Shown here: positions 1-6,785 of the stretch, piece after piece
Layout: each line of letters opens with the position of its first letter
Position numbering within the stretch: the first letter of the stretch is position 1
Assembly: GCA_902475375.1 (NCBI GenBank)
Contig: CABRZC010000062.1
Coordinates: forward strand, 1 to 12,500
DNA: 12,500 bases
From: an uncultured Collinsella sp.
Lineage (GTDB): Bacteria > Actinomycetota > Coriobacteriia > Coriobacteriales > Coriobacteriaceae
Direction of reading: 5' to 3'
Notes under the pieces: generated by a model
What the model saw: only the letters and a program-made list of their open reading frames with translations
The model's database searches: none
Told to the model about the DNA's origin: nothing
Translations under genes and position numbers: made by a program

Positions 1-10
1 ATACTCATGG

Positions 11-47
11 AAAACCTCCCATTTCCCGATGTCCAAGAAATGGGAGG
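11..47 (-). terminator. Rho-independent terminator-like hairpin after hisB
   Basis: A perfect 11-bp inverted repeat (15-25 with 37-47, an 11-nt loop) is followed on the minus strand by four T residues (11-14). It lies 42 bp past the hisB stop. The T run is short, so it may terminate only partly, or act as an attenuator or 3' stabiliser if more his genes follow to the left of the window. Confidence 0.6.
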
Positions 48-60
48 CAGTTCACTGTCC

Positions 61-95
61 CCTTTGTGGTGGTTTTACCCTTGTGGCGGTTACAG
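61..95. repeat. Imperfect tandem repeat, about 17 bp x 2
   Basis: Positions 61-78 and 79-95 read as two near-copies (cc-tttgtgg-t-ggtttta-c and cc-ttgtgg-c-ggtta-ca) differing by small gaps and one substitution. The second unit overlaps the hisB stop codon at 90-92. It could be a chance duplication or part of an intergenic repeat family; nothing shows a function. Confidence 0.35.
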
Positions 96-677
96 CGAGC
101 CCTTGGTGCTGGGGATGCCCTGCACGCGGGGATCGAGCTCGCAGGCGCGGCGCATCGTGCGGCCCACGGCCTTAAAGGCAGCCTCGATAATGTGGTGCGA
201 GTTGCCGCCCGCCAGTTCGCGCACGTGCAGCGTGAGCTTGGCGTCGCGCGCGAAGGCGTAGAAGAACTCGACAGCTAGCTCGGTATCGAAGGTGCCCACG
301 CGCTCGGTCGGCACGGGCAGCTCGCAGTAGGCCTGCCCGCGGCCAGAGATGTCAACGGCGGCCATCACGAGCGTCTCGTCCATGGCAATCGCCGCGTCGG
401 CAAAGCGCGTAATGCCCGCCTTGTCGCCCAGCGCTTGGCAAAACGCCTCGCCCAGCACAATGCCCGTGTCCTCGACGGTGTGATGCGCATCGACCTCGAC
501 GTCGCCCGCTGCGTGCACCGTCAGATCGAACAGACCATGGCGGCCAAAGGCGTTGAGCATGTGGTCGAAAAACGGCACGCCGGTCGAAATATCGCACACG
601 CCGCTTCCGTCCAGGTCGAGCTTTACGACAATGTCGGTCTCGCCCGTCTTGCGGGTCACCTCGGCATAGCGGCCCAT
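90..677 (-). CDS. hisB: Imidazoleglycerol-phosphate dehydratase HisB
   Basis: This 195-aa protein has the normal length of the monofunctional dehydratase, without the phosphatase domain fused in enterobacteria. It converts imidazole glycerol phosphate to imidazole acetol phosphate, the substrate of HisC next door, in the cytoplasm. The family's metal-binding signatures are intact: FFDHML at residues 36-41, DAHHTVED at 63-70, and GGNSHHIIEA at 157-166; the C-terminus ends with the family-typical STKGSL. The start is ATG at 675-677. It directly abuts the hisC stop codon (678-680) and has an AAGGAGGA Shine-Dalgarno sequence inside the end of hisC, so translation is probably coupled. It is the last his gene seen in the window and is followed by a terminator-like hairpin. 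Confidence 0.97.
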   Translation of the reverse strand: MGRYAEVTRKTGETDIVVKLDLDGSGVCDISTGVPFFDHMLNAFGRHGLFDLTVHAAGDVEVDAHHTVEDTGIVLGEAFCQALGDKAGITRFADAAIAMDETLVMAAVDISGRGQAYCELPVPTERVGTFDTELAVEFFYAFARDAKLTLHVRELAGGNSHHIIEAAFKAVGRTMRRACELDPRVQGIPSTKGSL

Positions 678-1793
678 CTACATCTCCTCCTTCACCAGCG
701 CGGCAAACGCCGCCAGCACTTCATCGTTTTCCTGCGGGGTACCCACGGTAATGCGCAGACAATCCGCGAGCCCCGGCGCGTAGCTAAAGTCGCGCACCAA
801 AATCGAATACTCATCGCGCAGACGCTCGCGCACGCGCGTGGCATGCGGCGTGCGTACGAGCACAAAGTTCGCCGCGCTCGGCCATGCCTCCACGGGCAAG
901 CCCTCGGCAGCCATTGCGCGCAGGGCGCACAGCTCGCGCTCGCGCTCGGATGCAACCTGCGCCACCACGGGCGCATAGGCATCACGGGCACGCACACAGG
1001 CAAGAGCGGCGGCCTGGCTCAGCACGTTGACCGAATAGATCTGGCGAATCGCCGCGAACACGTCGATGACCTCGGGCGCCGCGATCACGTAACCCAGACG
1101 CGTGCCGGCGGCGCCAAACGCCTTGGACAGCGTATGCAGAATTACCAGGTTGGGATGCTCGGCAATAAGCCCCTGCGCCGTGGTGGCCGCGCCAAACGAA
1201 TCGTCGGCAAACTCAACGTAGGCCTCGTCAACCATCACCATGCCGGGGCACGCATCGCACAGGGCCGCGACAAAGTCGAGCGGAGCCACGTCGCCCGTGG
1301 GATTGTTGGGCGAGGTCATGATTGCTAGGTTGCACGCCGGCGCTGCCGCGAGCACAGCAGCTTGGTCGAGTTCAAAGGTCGCCGGGTCGCGCCACACGTC
1401 GCGCACCTCGGTCTGACAGAGCGACGCAAAGAACGCGTACTCGCTAAAGCACGGCGGGCAGTTGAGCAGAGTCCTCCCCGCGCCGCCAAACGCCAGCAGA
1501 TAGTTATAGAGCAGCTCGTCGCCGCCGTTGCCCACGCAGATGTGCTCGCGCGTCACGCCATGCCAAGCGGCAAGCTCGTCGCGCAGGTCGTTTGACATGG
1601 GATCGGGATAGCGGTTGAGCGGTGTGGCAGCCAAGGCAGCGTCGATCGCCTCGCGCACGCCGGCCGGCACGGGATAGGTGTTCTCGTTGGCCGAAAGGTT
1701 GATGCGCGTGGGCGTAAAGTTAGGATCGTAGGGCTCAATACCGGCCAGGTAAGGCTGGACGAGCTCCTTCATGTGGGGCGTCAGCTCGGCCAT
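678..1793 (-). CDS. hisC: Histidinol-phosphate aminotransferase HisC
   Basis: A 371-aa class I/II PLP-dependent aminotransferase that makes L-histidinol phosphate from imidazole acetol phosphate and glutamate, acting between HisB and HisD in the pathway. Visible motifs: NLSANENTY near residues 32-40 (N-terminal substrate region), SPNNPTG at 161-167, DEAYVEF at 189-195 with the PLP-pyridine aspartate, HTLSKAFG at 220-227 with Lys224 as the Schiff-base lysine, and LRITVGTPQEND at 346-357 with the carboxylate-binding arginine. The frame stays open 33 codons upstream, but that extension lies inside hisD. The ATG at 1791-1793 begins the homologous region and has a strong Shine-Dalgarno sequence, so I use it. 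It starts one base after the hisD stop codon. Confidence 0.97.
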   Translation of the reverse strand: MAELTPHMKELVQPYLAGIEPYDPNFTPTRINLSANENTYPVPAGVREAIDAALAATPLNRYPDPMSNDLRDELAAWHGVTREHICVGNGGDELLYNYLLAFGGAGRTLLNCPPCFSEYAFFASLCQTEVRDVWRDPATFELDQAAVLAAAPACNLAIMTSPNNPTGDVAPLDFVAALCDACPGMVMVDEAYVEFADDSFGAATTAQGLIAEHPNLVILHTLSKAFGAAGTRLGYVIAAPEVIDVFAAIRQIYSVNVLSQAAALACVRARDAYAPVVAQVASERERELCALRAMAAEGLPVEAWPSAANFVLVRTPHATRVRERLRDEYSILVRDFSYAPGLADCLRITVGTPQENDEVLAAFAALVKEEM

Positions 1794-1794
1794 A

Positions 1795-3231
1795 TTAGGC
1801 CTCCTCGACGACCGCGCCGGCGCCATCCGCGCCTGCAGCCGCCAGGTCCACGCCCTCGGCAACCGTCGCCACGGCGTCGCCCGGCCAGGCAACCTTAGTC
1901 AGGTCGGCCGCCGCCAGCGACTCGGCGCTCACGGCATCCTCGCCCTGCTTCAACATGCGGCGGCGCAGCGCAGCCGAAAGCGCGTGTGCCCACAGGCCCT
2001 CGGCCTCGGCCAGGCGCTGTGTGGCGGGAGCGTCGGAGAGCAGGCCCTCGGGCGTATAGCAAATGACGCTCGAGCGCTTGACGAACTCTTCGACCGAAAG
2101 CGGGTTGGAGAACATGGCCGTGCCGCCGGTCGGCAGCGTGTGGTTGGGGCCAGCAACATAATCGCCGAGCGGCTCGGAGCTCCAAGCGCCCACAAAGATG
2201 GCACCGGCGTTGCGAATACCGCCGAGCAGGCCCATCGCGTCCTTGCAGTGCAGCTCCAGGTGTTCGGGCGCCACGGTGTTCACGGCCTCGACGGCGGCAG
2301 CCATGTCGGCGGCCACCACGATGGTGCCTTCGTTGTCGAGCGAAGCGCGCGTGATCTCGGCACGCGGCGACTGCGCCACCAGGATGTCGATGCCAGCCTC
2401 GACCTCGCGCGCAAACTGCTCGTCGCAAGTCACCAGATAGCAGGCTGCCAGCGGATCGTGCTCGGCCTGGGCCATCAGGTCTGCCGCGACCACCATAGGC
2501 TTGGCCGTGGCGTCGGCCAGCACGCAGACCTCGGAGGGACCGGCGACCATATCGATACCCACGTCACCCGAGACGATCTGCTTGGCCGCGGCAACAAAGG
2601 CGTTACCCGGTCCGGTGATTTTGTCGACGCGCGGAATGGTCTCGGTGCCGTACGCCAGCGCGGCCACGGCCTGAGCGCCGCCCACCATATAGATCTCGTC
2701 CACGCCGCCGAGCTTGGCCGCGGCAAGCGTGTAGGGGCTGATCAGGCCATCCTTTTGCGGCGGGGTCACCATAACCACGCGCTTAACGCCAGCCACCTTG
2801 GCGGGGATGGCGTTCATGAGCACGGTGGAAGGATACTGCGCGCGGCCACCCGGCACGTAGATGCCGGCAGCGGCAAGCGGGGTCACCTTAACGCCGAGCA
2901 TCGTGCCGTCCGGGCGCGTGGTAAACCAGCTCTGCTCGACCTCGCGCTGGTGGAATTCGCGAATCTGACGCGCGGCCTTCTCGAGCGCAGCGACAACGGC
3001 CGGGTCGAGGCCTTCGAGCGCGGCATCGATTTGCTCTTGCGGCAGACGGAAGCTCTGCAGCTCAACACCGTCAAAACGCTGGCAGTAATCGCGCACCGCA
3101 GCATCGCCGTTGGCACGCACGTTGGCCACAATATCGCGGGCAGCGTCGACGATGTTTTGCGGCAGCACGCCCTTGCGGTTGAGCTGGTTGGTAACGAGGC
3201 GCTCACCGGGAGCAAGCTTGATAGTCTTCAT
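1795..3231 (-). CDS. hisD: Histidinol dehydrogenase HisD
   Basis: HisD carries out the last two steps, L-histidinol to L-histidine, with two NAD+ and a zinc ion. The family pattern GIDMVAGPSEVCVLAD lies at residues 225-240. Expected zinc ligands and catalytic residues are visible: Gln255 and His258 in AQAEHD, Glu323-His324 in APEHLELH, Asp357 in GDYVAGPNH and His416 in GLWAH. At 478 aa it is about 45-50 residues longer than usual. The excess is a C-terminal tail from about residue 430, rich in Ala, Val and Gly, beyond the last zinc ligand. The start is ATG at 3229-3231 with a weak AGGGG Shine-Dalgarno sequence 8 nt upstream. hisC follows after one base. A 105-bp gap with a GC-rich hairpin separates it from hisZG. 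Confidence 0.96.
   Translation of the reverse strand: MKTIKLAPGERLVTNQLNRKGVLPQNIVDAARDIVANVRANGDAAVRDYCQRFDGVELQSFRLPQEQIDAALEGLDPAVVAALEKAARQIREFHQREVEQSWFTTRPDGTMLGVKVTPLAAAGIYVPGGRAQYPSTVLMNAIPAKVAGVKRVVMVTPPQKDGLISPYTLAAAKLGGVDEIYMVGGAQAVAALAYGTETIPRVDKITGPGNAFVAAAKQIVSGDVGIDMVAGPSEVCVLADATAKPMVVAADLMAQAEHDPLAACYLVTCDEQFAREVEAGIDILVAQSPRAEITRASLDNEGTIVVAADMAAAVEAVNTVAPEHLELHCKDAMGLLGGIRNAGAIFVGAWSSEPLGDYVAGPNHTLPTGGTAMFSNPLSVEEFVKRSSVICYTPEGLLSDAPATQRLAEAEGLWAHALSAALRRRMLKQGEDAVSAESLAAADLTKVAWPGDAVATVAEGVDLAAAGADGAGAVVEEA
1800..1806 (-). promoter_or_regulatory. Ribosome binding site fixing the hisC start
   Basis: GAGGAGG on the minus strand with a 6-nt spacer to the ATG at 1793. It lies inside the last codons of hisD. 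It decides the hisC start in favour of 1793 over the upstream open extension to 1892. Confidence 0.8.
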
Positions 3232-3276
3232 ATCGGTATCCCCTATCGGTCGAGGTTTTGTTCGAAAAACGAGAGA

Positions 3277-3309
3277 CCGGGCGGCGGCGTCAGTCGGCCC
3301 GCCGCCCGG
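3277..3309 (-). other. GC-rich hairpin between hisZG and hisD
   Basis: A perfect 11-bp stem of only G and C (3277-3287 with 3299-3309, an 11-nt loop). On the minus strand it is followed six bases later by a run of five T residues (3265-3269). It could be an internal terminator or attenuator, or an RNA-processing or stability element that sets different levels of hisZG and hisDCB. The T run is displaced from the stem, so full termination is uncertain. Confidence 0.5.
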
Positions 3310-3336
3310 ACGTTGGGGCGCCCGTGCGTGCTCGCG

Positions 3337-5052
3337 CTATTGTGCCGAGCCCGCAACGGGCTCAAAATGCTTGTCCTTCACGGCAGCTGCCAAGCGATCG
3401 GCCAAGTTGCGCACGCGCGGATCCAGGCGCGCGGCACCCGGATTGACGAAGAAGCGGGCCGTGCAGTCCATAATGCGGCCGGTGATGACCAGGTCGTTGT
3501 CGCGCAGCGTGGCACCCGTGGCGGTAATGTCCACGATGCGGTCGGTCATGCCGACGATGGGGCCCAGCTCGATGTTACCGTGCAGCGAAACGATATCGGC
3601 ATTCACGCCGCGCTCGGCATACCAGGCGCTCGCGATGCGCGGATACTTGGTGGCCACGCGAAGCGACCCGCGACGGGCATAGTTGCGCTCGGCCTGGCCG
3701 GCGCGCCACGCGGGCTCCGCCTCGATAAAGGTGCACAGGCCATAGCCCAAATCGACCAGCTGCAGCAGGTTGAGGTCGGCCTCGATAAGCGAGTCCCAGC
3801 CGCAGATGCCGCAGTCGGCGCCGCCGCAGCCCACAAAGGCGGGCGCGTCGCTGGGACGCACGATAACAAACTCGATATCTCCGACCGTGCCCTCGCCGGC
3901 ACGCGTGTCGCGACCGCGCACGATGAGGTGACGGCCGGGGTCACGCAGTTCAGAGACGTCCAGGCCCGCGGCCTCGAGCACGTCGAGCGTGTCGGCCTTG
4001 AGCGAGCCCTTGGGCACGGCGATGCGCAGCGGGCCCTCGGCGCCACGGCCCGCTGCGTGATCGCCGTCCGAGGCGGCGTCCTCGGCCGAGGTGCGCGCGA
4101 CCTCCAGACGCTCGAGCGAAAAGGCGAAGCCCGCCGCCGGCACCTCGATGCCGGCGCCAAATGCGCCGGTAAAGATGGAGTCGTAGCGGCCGCCCGAGCC
4201 CACCGGATCGGGCAGGCCGCCGGCATAGGCCTTAAAAACCAAGCCCGTGTAGTAATCGAAAGAGTTCATGATGGAGAAGTCGAACGACAGCACCTGGGCG
4301 TCCTCGGGAGCCAGGCCCTCGACCAGGGCACGCAGCTCGCGCGTGAGCGGCGCGACAATGCCCGCCGCCGTCAGAAGCGCATCCACGCGGTCGAGTACCT
4401 CGGCGCCGCCGTGCAGACGCGGCAGCTCGCTAATGGCGGCCTTGACGGCCTCGGACTCGGCGCTTGCCGCCACGCGGGCATCGAGGCCCACAAAGTCGTT
4501 GGCGTGCACGCAGTGCAGCGCCTCGGCAGCCAGCTCGCGATCCTCGCACGCCGCAAGCAGCTCCTTAAACGGACGCACGCTACCTGCGATAATGCGCGCA
4601 TCGGGCAGTGCGAGCTTGCGCACGGCCTCGGCCACGAGCGACACAATCTCAACATCGCCCGCGGTATCGCCCGCACCGATAAGCTCAAAGCCCAGCTGTG
4701 TAAACTGGCGCGAGCCGCCGGCATTGCGCTGGCACTCACGAACCACCGGCGCCTCGTAGCGAAGGCGCAGCGGCAGATCGGCCGCGCGCATGCGGGTCGA
4801 GACCAAGCGCACAATCGGCAGCGTGTTGTCGGGACGGACCACCAACAGGCGACCGTCATCATCAAAGAGCTTAAACGGCGTATCCGCAATGCGGCCACCC
4901 TCCTCGAGCGAACCCTTGTCCTCGAGCAGCGGCGTCTCGACCGGCAGGTAATGATGCTCCCTGAAGCAGCCCTTCACCGTCAGCGCAATCTCCTCGCGCG
5001 CCTGAGCCTCCTCGGGCAATATGTCCCGGAATCCCCACGGTGTGGCTGTCAT
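3337..5052 (-). CDS. hisZG: HisZ-HisG fusion: ATP phosphoribosyltransferase regulatory and catalytic subunits in one chain
   Basis: This 571-aa chain covers two proteins that are normally separate. Residues 1-321 are HisZ, a catalytically idle histidyl-tRNA-synthetase paralogue: GFRDILP near the start, RPD at 73-75, a motif-2-like stretch (RLRYEAPVVR at 96-105, then RQFTQLGFELIG at 115-126), YYTG at 267-270, GGRYD at 287-291 and a motif-3-like GFAFSLERL at 308-316. An Ala/Gly/Asp/Glu-rich linker (about 322-341) leads into short-form HisG (342-571), with KGSL at 348-351 and the PRPP-binding ATGATL at 511-516. HisG joins ATP and PRPP in the first histidine step; HisZ supplies histidine feedback. 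No stop or frameshift lies between the parts. The start is uncertain: ATG at 5052 has AGAGGAG 12 nt upstream; alternatives are ATG at 5064 and TTG at 5097. Confidence 0.93.
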   Translation of the reverse strand: MTATPWGFRDILPEEAQAREEIALTVKGCFREHHYLPVETPLLEDKGSLEEGGRIADTPFKLFDDDGRLLVVRPDNTLPIVRLVSTRMRAADLPLRLRYEAPVVRECQRNAGGSRQFTQLGFELIGAGDTAGDVEIVSLVAEAVRKLALPDARIIAGSVRPFKELLAACEDRELAAEALHCVHANDFVGLDARVAASAESEAVKAAISELPRLHGGAEVLDRVDALLTAAGIVAPLTRELRALVEGLAPEDAQVLSFDFSIMNSFDYYTGLVFKAYAGGLPDPVGSGGRYDSIFTGAFGAGIEVPAAGFAFSLERLEVARTSAEDAASDGDHAAGRGAEGPLRIAVPKGSLKADTLDVLEAAGLDVSELRDPGRHLIVRGRDTRAGEGTVGDIEFVIVRPSDAPAFVGCGGADCGICGWDSLIEADLNLLQLVDLGYGLCTFIEAEPAWRAGQAERNYARRGSLRVATKYPRIASAWYAERGVNADIVSLHGNIELGPIVGMTDRIVDITATGATLRDNDLVITGRIMDCTARFFVNPGAARLDPRVRNLADRLAAAVKDKHFEPVAGSAQ

Positions 5053-5123
5053 ACGTGCGCACATCTCCTCTGCCGCTTCTTTCCACCCAACTAGCAACTG
5101 GCTCGTCCAGTGTTTGGTACTTT

Positions 5124-5139
5124 AGCATACTAGAGTATA
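5124..5139 (-). promoter_or_regulatory. Candidate promoter/operator of the his operon
   Basis: On the minus strand two -10-like hexamers, TATACT (5134-5139) and TATGCT (5124-5129), lie 72-87 bp before the hisZG start. They overlap a small palindrome, ATACT-ag-AGTAT (5127-5138), that could be an operator. This is the most AT-rich stretch of the region. I see no convincing -35 box, no run of histidine codons and no T-box. Confidence 0.35.
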
Positions 5140-5215
5140 TTCTGCGATTATTTCGTATTGATTGCAGGAAGCGCGAACAGCCGCCGCGGTTTTGCTTGCG
5201 CGGCGCGCTCCGCTA

Positions 5216-5323
5216 TCACGCTCCGACAAGCATCATCACAAAGGGAATGGTCAAGATACTCGCCACGATAGAGATGAACGTGCCCTGCATCATCGGCTTG
5301 GTGTCGGCACCAATATCCCTCAA
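5216..5323 (-). pseudogene. Remnant of a membrane transporter C-terminus
   Basis: The minus strand encodes about 35 residues ending at a stop (5216-5218): a hydrophilic GADTK stretch followed by a hydrophobic segment with SIVASILTIPF and VMMLVG, like the last membrane helix of a permease. An in-frame stop at 5324-5326 cuts it off upstream, and no start or ribosome binding site is evident. The SIVASILTIP pattern recalls the C-terminal helix of AEC (auxin efflux carrier) family transporters, but that family call is weak. It lies between the trk terminator and the his promoter and looks like the leftover of a gene once upstream of hisZG. Confidence 0.45.
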
Positions 5324-5388
5324 TCACAATGCGCCGGCGACGTTAGTTCCGCCCTCGCGCCACGGAGCCCGCAAATCACAATCGAAAC

Positions 5389-5431
5389 AAAAAGGCGCAC
5401 TCGGACCGTCCCATCTCGGCCCGAGTGCGCC
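5389..5431 (-). terminator. Rho-independent terminator of the ATPase-trkA operon
   Basis: A perfect 11-bp GC-rich stem (5394-5404 with 5421-5431, a 16-nt loop) is followed on the minus strand by five T residues (5389-5393). It lies 28 bp beyond the stop codon of the second trkA gene. Confidence 0.85.
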
Positions 5432-5459
5432 CAACGCTGCCTGAAGACAGTTCACACGA

Positions 5460-6119
5460 TTACTGCAAAGCGTGGCTCAAAAAATCCCTGCCAGAATCGT
5501 TGGAGAACGCGACCACGCGATCACCTGCGCACAGCTCCGTGCCGCCATTGGGGATAACAATATCCCCGTCACGCTCAACGGCTACAAGCACAAGGTCCTC
5601 GGGCAGCTGCAGGTCGCGCACCGCCTTCCCGACCACCGAGGAACGGGGACGCACCTCGCCTTGGACAATAGCGTGGCCGCTCTTGCCCAAGCGCATAATC
5701 GTGTAGACGTCCTCGATATCAAGGCCTTCCTCGACGGAGCGCGTAATCAGATCGGCCTGGTCGATGGCCACATCGACACCCATAGAGGCATCAAACATCC
5801 AGGCATTCGCCGGGTTGTTGACGCGTGCGACCACGCGGCCAACGCCATACTCCATCTTTGCGAGCATCGAAACCACAAGGTTAACCTCGTCGTTACCCGT
5901 AACGGCAATCACGACGTCCGAATGCAGCACATCTGCCGCCTCGAGGACATCGGGGCTCGAGCCCATGCCGCGCACGACCGTGCCCTCGGGCAGCTTTGCC
6001 TCAAGACGCTGCACCACTGTTTTTCTCGATTCGATAACGCGCACCGTGTCGCCGCGGCCGCTCAGCAGGGAGGCGAGATACGAGCCGGTCTTGCCACCGC
6101 CAACGATAATGATATTCAT
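5460..6119 (-). CDS. trkA: TrkA/KtrA-type RCK protein (second of a pair)
   Basis: A 219-aa soluble protein with an N-terminal RCK_N Rossmann domain (about 1-120) and a C-terminal RCK_C domain (about 135-219). The dinucleotide loop GGGKTG lies at residues 7-12 and an acid at the end of the second strand (Glu30) fits NAD(H) binding. Such proteins form a ring on the cytoplasmic face of K+ transporters (TrkH, KtrB) and gate them in response to nucleotides. The start is ATG at 6119 with a strong AAGGAGG 6 nt upstream that overlaps the stop of the preceding gene; the open extension further upstream lies inside that gene. No TrkH/KtrB partner is in the window; the operon's only membrane protein is the P-type ATPase. 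A K+ transport role is family knowledge; the actual partner is unknown. Confidence 0.9.
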   Translation of the reverse strand: MNIIIVGGGKTGSYLASLLSGRGDTVRVIESRKTVVQRLEAKLPEGTVVRGMGSSPDVLEAADVLHSDVVIAVTGNDEVNLVVSMLAKMEYGVGRVVARVNNPANAWMFDASMGVDVAIDQADLITRSVEEGLDIEDVYTIMRLGKSGHAIVQGEVRPRSSVVGKAVRDLQLPEDLVLVAVERDGDIVIPNGGTELCAGDRVVAFSNDSGRDFLSHALQ

Positions 6120-6129
6120 GGTTGCCTCC

Positions 6130-6783
6130 TTACTCGGCCAACCCGAGCATGGTGCGGAACTTGCCCGCCGCGCTCGACGTGACCGCTGCATAGACGATGT
6201 CTCCGTGATCGAGCACCGTGCCCTGCGTGGGCACGAAGGTCTCGTTGTCGTGCGAAACCGCGACGATGCTGATCTCGCCCACAACAGTGAGCTCGCGCAC
6301 CGGGCTTCCTTCAAGAAGCGCCGGGACGTCGGCGCGCACGAGGCGCACATCGCCGGACCCAAGTTCGACAACATCGTCCAGCTCATTGAACGTCAGCAGC
6401 TCGCAAACGCGACGCACGCCCCAGTCGGTGGTAGAAATGCTTTGGATGCCAAGCCTGCGATACGTCTCGGCATTGGAGATCTCGTACAGGCGGGCGATAA
6501 CGCGTGGGACGCGATAGGTCTGACGCGAGATGCGCGCGACAACGATGTTCGTCTCGTCGGACGAGGTGCAGGCGATCACGGCGCTGGCACGGTCGATACC
6601 TGCAGCCTCCAAAACCGCTCGGTCAAATCCAATACCCTCGACAGTGCGGCCGCCAAATGACGCACCCAAAGATTCAAGACGCTCAGGATCCTGGTCGATG
6701 GCACAAACCTCATGGCCCTGCCTGTCAAGTTTGCGGGCGAGGCTCACGCCCATGCGTCCCATACCCACGACGATTACGTTCAT
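6130..6783 (-). CDS. trkA: TrkA/KtrA-type RCK protein (first of a pair)
   Basis: A 217-aa paralogue of the next gene, with RCK_N (about 1-120; GMGRMG at residues 7-12 and Asp30 for the NAD ribose) and RCK_C (about 135-217). It starts at ATG 6783, two bases after the ATPase stop codon, with a fair AGAGG Shine-Dalgarno sequence, and ends 10 bp before the second trkA. Pairs of single-RCK genes can supply the two halves of a TrkA that elsewhere is one tandem polypeptide, so the two products may form a hetero-ring; that is inference. Two-base spacing to the pump strongly suggests co-transcription and linked function in cation balance. Which membrane protein it controls cannot be told from this window. 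Confidence 0.9.
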   Translation of the reverse strand: MNVIVVGMGRMGVSLARKLDRQGHEVCAIDQDPERLESLGASFGGRTVEGIGFDRAVLEAAGIDRASAVIACTSSDETNIVVARISRQTYRVPRVIARLYEISNAETYRRLGIQSISTTDWGVRRVCELLTFNELDDVVELGSGDVRLVRADVPALLEGSPVRELTVVGEISIVAVSHDNETFVPTQGTVLDHGDIVYAAVTSSAAGKFRTMLGLAE

Positions 6784-6785
6784 GG

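Noticed and set aside
1794..1892. Upstream extension of hisC
   Set aside because: The extra 33 residues are low-complexity and overlap hisD; the ATG at 1793 has a strong ribosome binding site and begins the homologous region.
1771..5094. A very long plus-strand open frame (over 1,100 codons) antisense to hisD and hisZG
   Set aside because: It lies opposite two certain genes, its translation is rich in Arg, His, Gly and Ala with no family motif, and GC-biased third positions of the real genes remove antisense stops. It has no ribosome binding site.
5098..5215. Histidine leader peptide or T-box upstream of hisZG
   Set aside because: No run of histidine codons, and no T-box or specifier-loop sequence could be recognised.
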